64,000 bases of DNA, taken from the NCBI GenBank assembly GCA_002255925.1, contig NKIH01000004.1, positions 124,001 through 188,000 of the forward strand. The letters are read 5' to 3'. The notes below the pieces were generated by a model. It did no database searches. It was not told where the DNA came from and was given only the letters and a program-made list of their open reading frames with translations. Below, one piece after another: positions 1-9,374 of this stretch; position 1 is the first letter of the stretch; the number at the start of each line of letters is the position of its first letter. Source of the DNA: Burkholderiales bacterium PBB6. GTDB taxonomy: Bacteria > Pseudomonadota > Gammaproteobacteria > Burkholderiales > Burkholderiaceae_C. The translations under genes were made by a program, and so were the position numbers.

Positions 1-1200
1 ATGGCCCACCTGGCTGGTCATCTGCGACATCGAGCTGGCGGTTTCCTGCAGGCTGGAGGCGGTGTGTTCGGTGCGGGTCGAGAGATCCTGGTTGCCGGTG
101 GCGATTTCCTCGGTAGCGACGCGCACCGAATCGCTGGTGGCGCGAATCTCCGACAGCGTGTGCTGGATCTTGTCGACAAACTGGTTGAAGTGGCGGCCAA
201 TGGCGGCCAGCTCGTCATTGCCGTCGGCCTTCAGGCGGCGGGTCAGGTCACCGTCGCCCTCGGCCACTTCGCGCATCGCGTCGCGCAGCGTGGTCAGGCC
301 CTTGAGTCGGGAGGCCAGCAGGCCACCCACGGCCAGCACCGACACCAGTGCCAGTGCGGCGCTGCCGAGCAGCGACTGCCACAGCATGGCGGACACCCCG
401 GCCAGCGCCTCGCCCTTGTCCAGGGCCACCACCAGCGTCCACGGTGTGCCTTCAATGGTTTGCGTCGTCAGCAGCATCTGCCGGCCGGCCACGTTCACTT
501 CGGTCAACTGGCTGCCCGCCTCGGCGAGCAAGGCCGGCGTGAGTTCTGCCGACAGCTCGGTGGCCGGCTTGAGCACGCGGTCCACCTGCTCATGCACCAT
601 GACCTTGCCGTCCTTCGCCACGACGAAGCCGAAGCTGGAGGCGGTCGGGCGGATCGAGGCGATGTTCTTCGAGACGCCGTCCATGAACACGTCACCCGCA
701 GCCACGGCCTTGACGCTGCTGCCTTCCCGGATGGCCGCCGCGAAGGTGATGACCAGCTTCTTCGTGCTGGCGTCCACATAGGGTTCAGTCAGCACCACGC
801 CATTGCCCGCGGCGGCCTGGGTGTACCAGGGCCGGCCGGTCGGGTCATATCCTTCCGGCAGTTGCTGCGGCTTGGAGAAGGCGGTGTGCTTGTCGGCGAA
901 GCCGAAATAAGTGGTGTCGAAGCCGCCGGCCTGCTCGGCCTGGGCCAGGCGCGGCACCGGGTCGGCGTCCGCCACGGCGCCAGTGAACGACTGCACTACC
1001 GCGCGCCGTGAGGCCACCCAGTCACCGATGCTGGCAGCGTGCGAGTGCGCGAGCGACCGGGTCTGGGCGCCCAGGTCGGCGAGGGCGGAACTGCGGGCCG
1101 CAAAGTGGTTGTAGCTGACCAGGGCCAGCAGGCTCAGCAGCACCAGCGCGCCGGTGGTGGCCACCAGGCGGGCACGCAGGGAATTCAGGGCGGGCATCAT
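1..1200 (-). CDS. Methyl-accepting chemotaxis protein with dCache sensor (3' end outside window)
   Basis: Inner-membrane chemoreceptor that would pass periplasmic ligand signals to CheA/CheW. The 400 visible codons read, in order, a first membrane segment (about residues 10-28), a long periplasmic double-Cache-like region (about 40-265), a second membrane segment (about 271-295), a HAMP segment and the start of the helical signalling domain, which runs off the left edge. Two adjacent ATG codons lie at 1200 and 1197; AAGGAG ends 5 bases before the first, which I chose. The partial signalling region matches that of the receptor at 9375-10919 (ATGNQDLSTRTE against [12 protein letters not shown]). 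The ligand is unknown. The family call is firm; completeness cannot be judged. Confidence 0.9.
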   Translation of the reverse strand, partial: MMPALNSLRARLVATTGALVLLSLLALVSYNHFAARSSALADLGAQTRSLAHSHAASIGDWVASRRAVVQSFTGAVADADPVPRLAQAEQAGGFDTTYFGFADKHTAFSKPQQLPEGYDPTGRPWYTQAAAGNGVVLTEPYVDASTKKLVITFAAAIREGSSVKAVAAGDVFMDGVSKNIASIRPTASSFGFVVAKDGKVMVHEQVDRVLKPATELSAELTPALLAEAGSQLTEVNVAGRQMLLTTQTIEGTPWTLVVALDKGEALAGVSAMLWQSLLGSAALALVSVLAVGGLLASRLKGLTTLRDAMREVAEGDGDLTRRLKADGNDELAAIGRHFNQFVDKIQHTLSEIRATSDSVRVATEEIATGNQDLSTRTEHTASSLQETASSMSQMTSQVGH

Positions 1201-1310
1201 CGCGACTCCTTGCGGCCTGGCATTTGCCTGCCCTTCCGGAATGAGGGCATCCCAGCATCCAGCCGGCCGCCCGCGGAGTGTCCTGCGGGCCCGATGTCGC
1301 TCAATGCAAC

Positions 1311-1354
1311 AAAAAAGCCCCTTGATCGTCGCTGTTTGGCGCTTTCAAGGGGCT
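1311..1354 (-). terminator. Rho-independent terminator after cphA
   Basis: A perfect 10-bp inverted repeat (AGCCCCTTGA at 1316-1325 with TCAAGGGGCT at 1345-1354) is followed on the minus strand by six T residues (A-run 1311-1316). It lies 38 bases beyond the cphA stop and would end the cphA'-cphA transcript. Confidence 0.8.
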
Positions 1355-1392
1355 GATCGGGCGGCAGCCGCCCGTCGTGGTCGAGCGCGCCT

Positions 1393-3963
1393 TCAGTGGG
1401 CCGGCTCAGCCACGCGCTTGGCCAGATGGGCCAGGGCTTCTTCGACCTGATCGACCAGCACCAGGCACAGATCACCCGGTTGCAGGCGGCTCAAAGCGGT
1501 GTCGATGGCCAGGAACTCGCCGTGGATCTCGTCGACGTTGCGGGTGCGCGGTGCACCTTCCAGGCCCTGGCGCAGCAGGGCCAGCACTTCACCGTCTTCA
1601 CGGCCGCGCTGGCAGGCGTCCTGGTACAGGATCACGTCGTCAAAGGCCTTGCCGAGGATCTGCGTCTGTTCGGTGATGTCTTCGTCGCGGCGGTCACCGG
1701 CGCCGGAAATGACGACCGAGCGGCGCTTGCCCGGCATCGCGTTCACGGCGTCGACCAAGGCGCGCATGGCATCCGGGTTGTGGCCGTAGTCGGCGATCAG
1801 GGTGGCGCCGCGGTAGTCCATCACGTTGAAGCGGCCGGGGGCGTTGTCAGCGTCATTGACGAAGCTGGCCACACCGGCGCGGATGGCGTCCCACGACAGG
1901 CCCACGCCCCAGGCGGCGGCCACCGAGGCCATGGCGTTGTCCACCTGGAAGCCGATGGTGCCGCTGCGGGTGAGTGGCACGTCGGTCAGCGGAATCGATT
2001 CGCGCCAGTTGCCTTCCGAGGCCACGATGTGGCCGTCGTCCACGAACACGCAGCGCTGGCCCTGGGCGCGGTGGGTGGCCAGCACAGGGTGGTGCCGGTC
2101 CGCCGCGAAATAGATGATGCGGCCCGGGCAGGTCGGGGCCATCGACACGCAGTGCGGATCGGTGGCGTTGAGCACCGCGTAGCCATCGGTCGACACGTTC
2201 TGGACGATGACGCGCTTGAGCACCGCCAGGTCTTCGACCGTGGTGATGAAGTTCAGGCCGAGGTGGTCGCCGGCACCGATGTTGGTGACCACGGCCACCT
2301 GGCTGCGGTCGTAACCCAGGCCTTCGCGCAGGATGCCGCCACGGGCGGTTTCAAACACGGCGGCGTCCACGTCCGGGTTCATCAGCACGTTGCGCGCGCT
2401 GCGCGGGCCCGAGCAGTCGCCGGAGTCGATCTGGCGGCCGTTCACGTGTACGCCGTCGGTGTTGGTCATGCCCACACGCAGGCCGCTGGCGGCGAACAGG
2501 TGGGTGATCAGGCGCGAGGTGGTGGTCTTGCCGTTGGTGCCGGTGACGGCCACCACCGGGATGCGGCCGTTTTCGCCGGCCGGATACAGGTGGTTGATGA
2601 TGGCTTCACCCACCGCGCGGCCCTTGCCGAAGGACGGCGACAGGTGCATGCGCAGGCCAGGGGCCGCGTTCACTTCCACCACGCCGCCGCTCTGCTCTTC
2701 GAGCGGGCGGATGACGTTGTCGCACACCACGTCGACGCCGCAGATGTCGAGACCGATCATCTGCGCGGCGGCCACGGCGCGTGCCGCCACTTCCGGGTGC
2801 ACGTCGTCGGTCACGTCGGTGGCGGTGCCGCCGGTCGACAGGTTGGCGTTGTTGCGCAGGATGACGCGCTGGCCCTTGGGCGGCACCGAGGCCGGCGTCA
2901 GGCCTTGCAGTTCGAGGCGCGCCACGGCGATGTCGTCGAAGCGGATCTTGGTCAGCGACGTGGCGTGGCCATCACCACGGCGCGGGTCGGCATTCACCTG
3001 GTCCACCAGCTGGCGCACCGTGTGCTCACCGTCGCCGATCACGTGGGGCGGGTCACGCCGGGCCGCAGCCACCAGCTTGTTGCCCACCACCAGCAGGCGG
3101 AAGTCGCTGCCGGGCAGGAACTTCTCGACCATCGGGTGGCCGTATTCCTCGGCGGCCTTGTAGGCGGCGTCGAGTTGGTCGCGGGTGGTGATGTTCACCG
3201 TCACGCCCTTGCCCTGGTTGCCGTCTTGCGGCTTGAGCACCACGGGCAGGCCGATCTCCTCGGCCACTTCCCAGGCCTCGTCGGCGCTGCCCACCGGGCG
3301 GCCCACCGGCACCGGCACGCCAGCGGCGGCCAACAGCGTCTTGCACAGGTCTTTGTCTTGGGCGATGGATTCGGAGACTGCGCTGGTTGAATCCACTTCA
3401 GCCGCCCAGATGCGGCGCTGCTTGCTGCCCCAGCCGAATTGCACCAGCGAGCCGCTGGTCAGGCGGCGGTAGGGAATGCCGCGAGCCACGCCGGCATACA
3501 CGATCGAGCCGGTGGACGGCCCGAGGCGCACGTCTTCGTCCAATTCGCGCAACTCGGCCACGACGGCGTCGGCGTCGAAGGTGCCCTCGGCGCTCAGAGC
3601 CGCTTCCACCAGCGCCACGGCGGCATCAAACGCCTTGCGGCCGACCACCTCTTCCGTGTACTCCACCACCACCTGGTAGGTGCCGGCTTCGGTGGTTTCG
3701 GTGGTGCGGCTGAAGGTGACCGGGCAGCCGGCCTGGGCCTGCAGCGCCAGGGCGGCGGTTTCAACCACGTGGGCCAGCGACGTGATGTCGGGCTGGCGCC
3801 GCATCGAACCCAGCGCCGGGAACAGCGTGCGCAAGCGGGTTTCGAAGCCGGGCAGGCTGGTCAGGGCGCGTTCGGCTTCCTGGCAGGCCACGACGGATTC
3901 GATGGCGGTGTGACGGCTCCACAGGTTGGGGCCGCGAAGTGCGCGAGTGCGTGAAATGTCCAT
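1393..3963 (-). CDS. cphA: Cyanophycin synthetase CphA
   Basis: Cytoplasmic ATP-dependent polymerase that alternately adds aspartate to the backbone and arginine to its side chain, making the nitrogen/carbon storage polymer multi-L-arginyl-poly-L-aspartate. The 856-residue length is normal for the family. The N-terminal region begins with the family signature RALRGPNLWS. A central ATP-grasp domain (about 205-450, with VVLKPQDGNQGKGV) is followed by a Mur-ligase-like domain with an intact P-loop GTNGKTTT at about residues 474-482 and a full C-terminal Mur domain. The gene lies 81 bases downstream of the paralogue at 4045-6240 on the same strand, so the two are probably cotranscribed, ending at the hairpin at 1311-1354. 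Both catalytic centres look intact, so this is probably the working synthetase of the pair. Confidence 0.95.
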   Translation of the reverse strand: MDISRTRALRGPNLWSRHTAIESVVACQEAERALTSLPGFETRLRTLFPALGSMRRQPDITSLAHVVETAALALQAQAGCPVTFSRTTETTEAGTYQVVVEYTEEVVGRKAFDAAVALVEAALSAEGTFDADAVVAELRELDEDVRLGPSTGSIVYAGVARGIPYRRLTSGSLVQFGWGSKQRRIWAAEVDSTSAVSESIAQDKDLCKTLLAAAGVPVPVGRPVGSADEAWEVAEEIGLPVVLKPQDGNQGKGVTVNITTRDQLDAAYKAAEEYGHPMVEKFLPGSDFRLLVVGNKLVAAARRDPPHVIGDGEHTVRQLVDQVNADPRRGDGHATSLTKIRFDDIAVARLELQGLTPASVPPKGQRVILRNNANLSTGGTATDVTDDVHPEVAARAVAAAQMIGLDICGVDVVCDNVIRPLEEQSGGVVEVNAAPGLRMHLSPSFGKGRAVGEAIINHLYPAGENGRIPVVAVTGTNGKTTTSRLITHLFAASGLRVGMTNTDGVHVNGRQIDSGDCSGPRSARNVLMNPDVDAAVFETARGGILREGLGYDRSQVAVVTNIGAGDHLGLNFITTVEDLAVLKRVIVQNVSTDGYAVLNATDPHCVSMAPTCPGRIIYFAADRHHPVLATHRAQGQRCVFVDDGHIVASEGNWRESIPLTDVPLTRSGTIGFQVDNAMASVAAAWGVGLSWDAIRAGVASFVNDADNAPGRFNVMDYRGATLIADYGHNPDAMRALVDAVNAMPGKRRSVVISGAGDRRDEDITEQTQILGKAFDDVILYQDACQRGREDGEVLALLRQGLEGAPRTRNVDEIHGEFLAIDTALSRLQPGDLCLVLVDQVEEALAHLAKRVAEPAH

Positions 3964-4044
3964 GGCGTGTTTTTTTGACGACGTCTGCAGCGTGGGTGGG
4001 CTGTCTGGCTGGGTCTTGAGAATAGAGCAGAACGGGCTGGTGAA

Positions 4045-6240
4045 TCAGACCGGCGGCTGCAATTCGAAGGTCTCGATGCCGGCGGCAATCAATTCAGGCC
4101 CGATGCCGAAGGCCCAGGCGGTGGCCACAGCCGCCAGCAGGGCTTCGCTCAGACCGTGGTTGCCGGCTTCACCCTTGCGGGCCAGCAGGCCAGCCAGGTC
4201 GAGGCCGGTCTGCACGTCGTTGCCGGTGTGCAGCTGCACGCGGCCGCCCTTGATCGTCACGGCGCGGCCACCGGCCTGCACATGTTCCAGCAGGGCCGTG
4301 GGCAGGCTGTCGCCCCAGGCGTACATCAGCACGCTGCCGTCGCACAGCTCGGCCATCTCGGCGATGCGCGCATCGTTGGCGTTCAGCACGCCAACGCCAT
4401 CAGACAGCACCACGTCGATCTGGGTGCGCAGCACCTTGAACATCGGCGACTCGTCGTGGATGTCGTGGTGGGCCAGGCCTTCCCAGCCACCCATGTCGGT
4501 GACCACGCCCACATGGCAACGGTCATAGGGCAGGCCGTCGCCGAGGATCATCGCGGCGCTGTTCTCGAACACGGCGGCCTGGGCCTCGCGGTTCATCAAC
4601 AGGCGGTGGCTGGCATCCCAGAACTGCTTGCCGGTGCGGGCGATGCGGCGGCTGCCGAGGAACAGACCGTCCTGGCAGGCCAGCGCGGTGGGCTTGCCGG
4701 CCAGGTGGATCAACCAGGTCACGGCGCGGGCGATGGTGGCGGTGTGGCGCGTGCCGGCCACGCCGACGATCGGCACACGGCCCGGGCGCGGGTCATGGTC
4801 AGACTCAGGAAACAGGTGCTCGACGATGGCCTGGCCGACCGGGCGCGGCTGGCCTTCGGCGGGCTTCAGGTGCATCAGCAGGCCGGGGCCGGCATTGATC
4901 TCGACGATGGCGCCGCCCTGGGCTTCCAGCGGGCGGCCGATGTCTTCGCACACCAGGTCGACACCGGCGATGTCCAGGCCCACGGCCCGCACACCCAGCG
5001 ACACCACATGGGCCACGTCCGGGTGCAGGTCGTCGGTGCAGTCGATCGCGACGTTGCCGTTGCGCTGCACCAGCAGGCGCTTGCCGGCCGGCAGCACCGA
5101 CTGGCCGTCCAGGCCCTGGCGCTTCAGGTCGAGCAGGATGACTTCGTCTTCAGCGATGTTGAGCCGGTTCAGCGGATGCGCTTCGGTGGTGCCGCGGCGC
5201 GGGTCGGAGTTGATCTGGCTGTCGATCAGCTGGGTCACGGTGCTGTGGCCGTCGCCGGTCACCCAGGCCGATTCGCCACGGGCTGCGGCCACCACCTTGC
5301 CGCCCACCACCAGCAGGCGGTGTTCGTTGCCGCGGATGCAGCGCTCCACCAGCACTTCGCTGCCGTGCTTGTCCGCCAGCTCGAAGGCGGCGCGGATGTC
5401 AGCTTCTTCGGTCAGGTCGAGCGTCACGCCGCGGCCGTGATTGCCGTCACTCGGCTTGATCACCACCGGGCCGTCCATGTCCCGGGCTTCCGACCAGGCT
5501 TCATCGGCACTCGCCACCACCACGCCTTCGGGCACGGGCACGCCGCAGGCCTTCAGCAGGGTCTTGGTCAGGTCCTTGTCGCCGGCGATGCCTTCGGCAA
5601 TCGCGCAGGTCAGGTCGGTTTCGGCGGTCCAGATGCGGCGCTGGCGTGCGCCGTAGCCCAGCTGCACCAGGTTGCCATCGTTCAGGCGGATGTGCGGAAT
5701 GCGGCGGTCGGTGGCGGCCGCCACGATGCAGGCGGTGGACGGGCCGAGGTAGCAGTCGTCAATCGCGTCGCGCACCGCGGTGATGGCGGCTTCGACGTCG
5801 AAGGCCTCGTCGTTGATCGCGGCCATCAACAGCGCATGGCCTTGCTTCAGCGCTTCACGGCCAACTTCTTCATTGCGGGCGCGGAAGACCATGCGGTAGA
5901 CGCCGCGCTGCGACACGCTGCGCGTCTGCCCGAAACCCGTGGGCATGCCAGCCAGGTTCAGCAACTCGATCACGCAGTGTTCCAGCGTGTGGCCGGCCCA
6001 GGTGCCTTCACGCAGACGCTGGATGAAGCCGCCGCGCTCGCCGACGCCGCAGTGGTGTTCTTCCAGGGCGGGCAGCAGGGCCAGCAGGCGGTCGGTGAAG
6101 CCGGGCAGCAGGTTCGAGGGGAAGTCTTCCAGTTCGCCCAGATCGAGCCAGACCTCCATCACCGGGCGGTAGGTCCAGATGTTGGGGCCGCGCAGGTAGG
6201 TGATGCGTTGCAGCTGGATGTCGTTTTTCTTCAGGCTCAT
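4045..6240 (-). CDS. cphA': CphA-like cyanophycin synthetase paralogue (CphA'), Mur P-loop lost
   Basis: Second cyanophycin synthetase-like protein, 731 residues, about 125 shorter at the C-terminus than the neighbouring CphA. The N-terminus (YLRGPNIWTYRPVMEVW) and ATP-grasp region (VVIKPSDGNHGRGVTLDL) align well with CphA. Where CphA has GTNGKTTT, this protein reads GVAGTRHTATIA (about residue 490), so the Mur-ligase nucleotide-binding loop is gone. Paired cphA/cphA' genes are known in betaproteobacteria, and in cyanobacteria CphA2 enzymes with a dead Mur site reuse beta-aspartyl-arginine dipeptides. Whether this copy does the same is inference. I chose the ATG at 6240 because homology starts there; an in-frame start at 6282 adds 14 unlikely residues. 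No strong ribosome binding site is visible. Confidence 0.9.
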   Translation of the reverse strand: MSLKKNDIQLQRITYLRGPNIWTYRPVMEVWLDLGELEDFPSNLLPGFTDRLLALLPALEEHHCGVGERGGFIQRLREGTWAGHTLEHCVIELLNLAGMPTGFGQTRSVSQRGVYRMVFRARNEEVGREALKQGHALLMAAINDEAFDVEAAITAVRDAIDDCYLGPSTACIVAAATDRRIPHIRLNDGNLVQLGYGARQRRIWTAETDLTCAIAEGIAGDKDLTKTLLKACGVPVPEGVVVASADEAWSEARDMDGPVVIKPSDGNHGRGVTLDLTEEADIRAAFELADKHGSEVLVERCIRGNEHRLLVVGGKVVAAARGESAWVTGDGHSTVTQLIDSQINSDPRRGTTEAHPLNRLNIAEDEVILLDLKRQGLDGQSVLPAGKRLLVQRNGNVAIDCTDDLHPDVAHVVSLGVRAVGLDIAGVDLVCEDIGRPLEAQGGAIVEINAGPGLLMHLKPAEGQPRPVGQAIVEHLFPESDHDPRPGRVPIVGVAGTRHTATIARAVTWLIHLAGKPTALACQDGLFLGSRRIARTGKQFWDASHRLLMNREAQAAVFENSAAMILGDGLPYDRCHVGVVTDMGGWEGLAHHDIHDESPMFKVLRTQIDVVLSDGVGVLNANDARIAEMAELCDGSVLMYAWGDSLPTALLEHVQAGGRAVTIKGGRVQLHTGNDVQTGLDLAGLLARKGEAGNHGLSEALLAAVATAWAFGIGPELIAAGIETFELQPPV

Positions 6241-6415
6241 GGAAGCGTCTTTGGCAAAGGGTGGTGCGGCCAGATGTGGCATTTTGGGGGCTGCGGAGCG
6301 GATTTTGCTCGTTGTCTCGTCAGCGCGTTGTGGCCATGCGCCGTCGGCTGGCGCGGCACGGCCTCACATTTGGCGGAAAATCGCCTCTGCCGCCTTCTGG
6401 CGACCTACCCCCACC

Positions 6416-8743
6416 ATGCACCATCATCACTCCGAAACTTCCACGGGGGCCTTGCCCCAGCTGCTGCCCGGGACGCCCGCTGCGCCCCTGCTTGCTGGGG
6501 AAAACGCCCTGGCTGCACTGGCGGTTGACCTGAACGAGGCGCTGCGATTCGATCAGGGCCAGTTGCTGCTCACCGACCGCCGCTTGCTGGCCCATGCCGC
6601 GGGCGCGTCCGAGTGGCAGTCGTTCCCGCTGGAAGACGGGCAGACGCTGCGCCACGTGGACCACGCCGGCGTGGGCACGCTGGAGTTGTGCACAGCCGAG
6701 CGCCGCATCGCCCGCTGGCGCTTCACGCTGGGTGTGAACGTGCAGGCGCTGCGCCTGGTGCGCCGTTTCGAGCAGTTGCAGCAATCACGTGCCACCGGCC
6801 AGGTCGAGGAGGGCGACGACGCCACCCGCTGCCCGTCGTGCCGCGCACCGCTGCCGGCCGACAGCGACGAGTGCGAGGTCTGCACCCGTGAGCTGAACAG
6901 CCCGCCGAGCACCTGGGTGCTGCTGCGCCTGTGGCGCTTCGCCCAGCCCTACCAGGGCCGCCTGCTGATCGGCTTTCTGCTGATGCTGGCGTCCACGGCC
7001 GCCACGCTGGTGCCGCCGTACCTCACCATTCCCTTGATGGACGAGGTGCTGATCCCGTTCCAGAACGGCCAGAAGATCGACACGCATTACGTGCTGCTGC
7101 TGCTGTCGGGCCTGCTGGGCTCGGGCCTGCTGGCCTGGGGCCTGGGCTGGATCCGCACCTGGCTGCTGGCGCTGGTGTCCGAACGCATCGCGGCCGACCT
7201 GCGCACCACCGCCTTCGAGCACCTGCTCGGCCTGTCGCTCGACTATTTCGGCGCCAAGCGCACGGGTGACTTGATGGCCCGCATCGGCTCCGAGACCGAC
7301 CGCATCTCGGTGTTCCTGTCGCTGCACGCGCTCGATTTCGCGACCGACGTGCTGATGCTCGCCATGACCTCGGCGATCCTGTTCTCGGTCAACCCGTGGC
7401 TGGCGCTGGTGACGCTGCTGCCGCTGCCCTTCATCGCCTGGATGATCCACACCGTGCGCGACCGCCTGCGCACCGGCTTCGAGAAGATCGACCGGGTCTG
7501 GGGCGAAGTGACCAATGTGCTGGCCGACACCATTCCGGGCATCCGGGTGGTGAAGGCCTTTGCCCAGGAAAAGCGCGAAGCCACCCGCTTCCGCGAAGCG
7601 AACATGGCCAACCTGGCCGTCAACGACCGGCTCAACAAGACCTGGAGTCTGTTCACGCCCACGGTGTCGCTGCTCACCGACATGGGCTTGCTGGTGGTCT
7701 GGGCGTTCGGCATCTGGCAGGTCAGCCGCGGTGAAATCACCGTCGGTGTGCTGAGCGCCTTCCTGGCCTACATTGGCCGCTTCTACGGCCGGCTTGATTC
7801 GATGAGCCGCATCGTCTCTGTCACCCAGAAGGCGGCGGCTGGCGCCAAGCGCATTTTCGACATCCTCGACCATGTCTCCACCGTGCCTGAGCCGGCTGAT
7901 CCGGTGAAGCTGCCGCCGGGCGGCCTGAGTGGCGGCGTGACGATGGAGAACATCGCGTTCCGCTATGGCAACCGCTCGGTCATCCGTGGCCTGAACCTGG
8001 AGATCAAGCCGGGCGAGATGATCGGCCTGGTGGGCCACAGCGGCTCGGGCAAGAGCACGCTGGTGAACCTGCTGTGCCGCTTCCATGACGTGACAGATGG
8101 TTCGATCAAGGTCGACGGCATCGACCTGCGCCGCATGGCGGTGGCCGATTACCGCCGCCACATCGGCCTGGTGTTGCAGGAGCCCTTCCTGTTCTTCGGC
8201 ACGATCGCCGAGAACATCGCCTATGGCCGGCCTGACGCCACCCGCGCCCAGATCGTGGCGGCGGCCCGCGCGGCCCACGCCCACGACTTCATCCTGCGTC
8301 TGCCGCAGGGCTATGACTCGCTGGTGGGTGAACGTGGCCAGGGCTTGTCGGGTGGTGAGCGTCAGCGCATCTCGATCGCCCGCGCGCTGTTGATCGATCC
8401 GAAGTTCCTGATCCTCGACGAAGCCACGTCGGCGGTGGACACCGAGACCGAGAAGGAAATCCAGCGCGCGCTCGACAATCTGGTGCAGGGTCGCACGACG
8501 ATCGCGATTGCCCACCGCCTGTCAACGCTGCGCAAGGCCGACCGCCTGGTGGTGATGGACCGTGGCGAGGTGGTGGAAGTCGGCCCGCACGACGAGCTGA
8601 TGGCGCGCCAGGGCCACTACTGGCGCCTGTATGAGGCCCAGGCCCGCAAGGCCGAATCCGATGACGAAGGCAGCGACCACGACGCCGTGCTGTTGTCGAG
8701 CCAGTTGCCCCAGCCGTCGGCGCACAGCGCCACGGCCGGTTGA
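6416..8743 (+). CDS. Cyanophycin-associated ABC transporter (fused permease and ATPase) with N-terminal PH-like/zinc-ribbon extension
   Basis: Type I ABC exporter half-transporter of 775 residues. The core has six membrane segments from about residue 175, then an ATPase with Walker A GHSGSGKST (about 540), signature LSGGERQR (about 644) and Walker B FLILDEATSAVD. The first 165 residues are not part of a normal exporter: they hold a stretch resembling a bacterial PH domain (LLLTDRRLL) and a CPSC...CEVC zinc-ribbon pair at about 139-158. Genes of this type recur next to cphA in betaproteobacteria and are named for that association; the substrate is unknown to me. It is divergent from cphA' and followed 11 bases later by the DUF1854 gene. 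I chose the ATG at 6416 because the upstream in-frame codons show no protein-like sequence. Confidence 0.88.
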   Translation: MHHHHSETSTGALPQLLPGTPAAPLLAGENALAALAVDLNEALRFDQGQLLLTDRRLLAHAAGASEWQSFPLEDGQTLRHVDHAGVGTLELCTAERRIARWRFTLGVNVQALRLVRRFEQLQQSRATGQVEEGDDATRCPSCRAPLPADSDECEVCTRELNSPPSTWVLLRLWRFAQPYQGRLLIGFLLMLASTAATLVPPYLTIPLMDEVLIPFQNGQKIDTHYVLLLLSGLLGSGLLAWGLGWIRTWLLALVSERIAADLRTTAFEHLLGLSLDYFGAKRTGDLMARIGSETDRISVFLSLHALDFATDVLMLAMTSAILFSVNPWLALVTLLPLPFIAWMIHTVRDRLRTGFEKIDRVWGEVTNVLADTIPGIRVVKAFAQEKREATRFREANMANLAVNDRLNKTWSLFTPTVSLLTDMGLLVVWAFGIWQVSRGEITVGVLSAFLAYIGRFYGRLDSMSRIVSVTQKAAAGAKRIFDILDHVSTVPEPADPVKLPPGGLSGGVTMENIAFRYGNRSVIRGLNLEIKPGEMIGLVGHSGSGKSTLVNLLCRFHDVTDGSIKVDGIDLRRMAVADYRRHIGLVLQEPFLFFGTIAENIAYGRPDATRAQIVAAARAAHAHDFILRLPQGYDSLVGERGQGLSGGERQRISIARALLIDPKFLILDEATSAVDTETEKEIQRALDNLVQGRTTIAIAHRLSTLRKADRLVVMDRGEVVEVGPHDELMARQGHYWRLYEAQARKAESDDEGSDHDAVLLSSQLPQPSAHSATAG

Positions 8744-8754
8744 AGGAGACACGC

Positions 8755-9252
8755 ATGAGTTCAGCCACCACCGCGTCCAGCAACGCACCGTTCACGCTGA
8801 GCCGTGATGCGCTCGGGCGCCTCGTCTACACCGACGCCGAAGGCCACAGCCAGATCGGCGTGGTGCCGGTGCGGGCCTTTCCGCTGGCCGCACCCGACGA
8901 AGGCATCTCGATGGTCGGCCCGGAAGGCAAGGAGTTGTTCTGGGTCGAACACCTGAGCCAGTTGCCCGCCGGCCAGCGCCAGTTGCTGGAAGACGAGCTG
9001 GCCAGCCGCGAGTTCGTGCCGCAGATCAAGCGCCTGCTGTCGGTCTCGACCTTCTCCAGCCCCAGCACCTGGACCGTGGACACCGACCGCGGCGTGACCA
9101 CGCTGGTGCTCAAGGGCGAGGAAGACATCCGTCGCCTGCCGGGCGCCCGTTCCAGCCTGCTCATCACCAGCGGACACGGCATCGTGTTCCTGGTGCCTGA
9201 TCTGCTGGCCATGGACCGCCACAGCAAGAAGCTGCTTGAGCGCTTCCTCTGA
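8755..9252 (+). CDS. DUF1854 protein associated with cyanophycin genes
   Basis: Soluble 165-residue protein without signal peptide or membrane segment. It matches the DUF1854 family found beside the cyanophycin ABC transporter; conserved-looking stretches are GRLVYTDAEG near the N-terminus, FPLAAPDEGISMVG and the C-terminal DRHSKKLLERFL. The start at 8755 is supported by AAGGAG at 8743-8748, which overlaps the transporter stop codon, so the two genes are translationally close and form a two-gene operon ending at the hairpin at 9307-9338. The function is not known. An accessory role for the transporter, for example a regulatory or adaptor subunit, is inferred only from gene pairing. Confidence 0.85.
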   Translation: MSSATTASSNAPFTLSRDALGRLVYTDAEGHSQIGVVPVRAFPLAAPDEGISMVGPEGKELFWVEHLSQLPAGQRQLLEDELASREFVPQIKRLLSVSTFSSPSTWTVDTDRGVTTLVLKGEEDIRRLPGARSSLLITSGHGIVFLVPDLLAMDRHSKKLLERFL

Positions 9253-9306
9253 TCCGCTGACAGCCACGCACACCACGGCGGCATGATTCGCCAGTGAGTC
9301 GCCCAT

Positions 9307-9338
9307 GAAAAAAGGCCGGTAGCGATACCGGCCTTTTT
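9307..9338. terminator. Bidirectional terminator between DUF1854 gene and chemoreceptor
   Basis: Hairpin with an 8-bp core (GGCCGGTA 9314-9321 and TACCGGCC 9326-9333) and a GCGA loop. It has an A-run on the left and a T-run on the right, so it can end transcription of both converging genes. Confidence 0.8.
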
Positions 9339-9374
9339 GCTTGATGGGTTTGCGGTCAGGCTGCTCGCCGCGCC

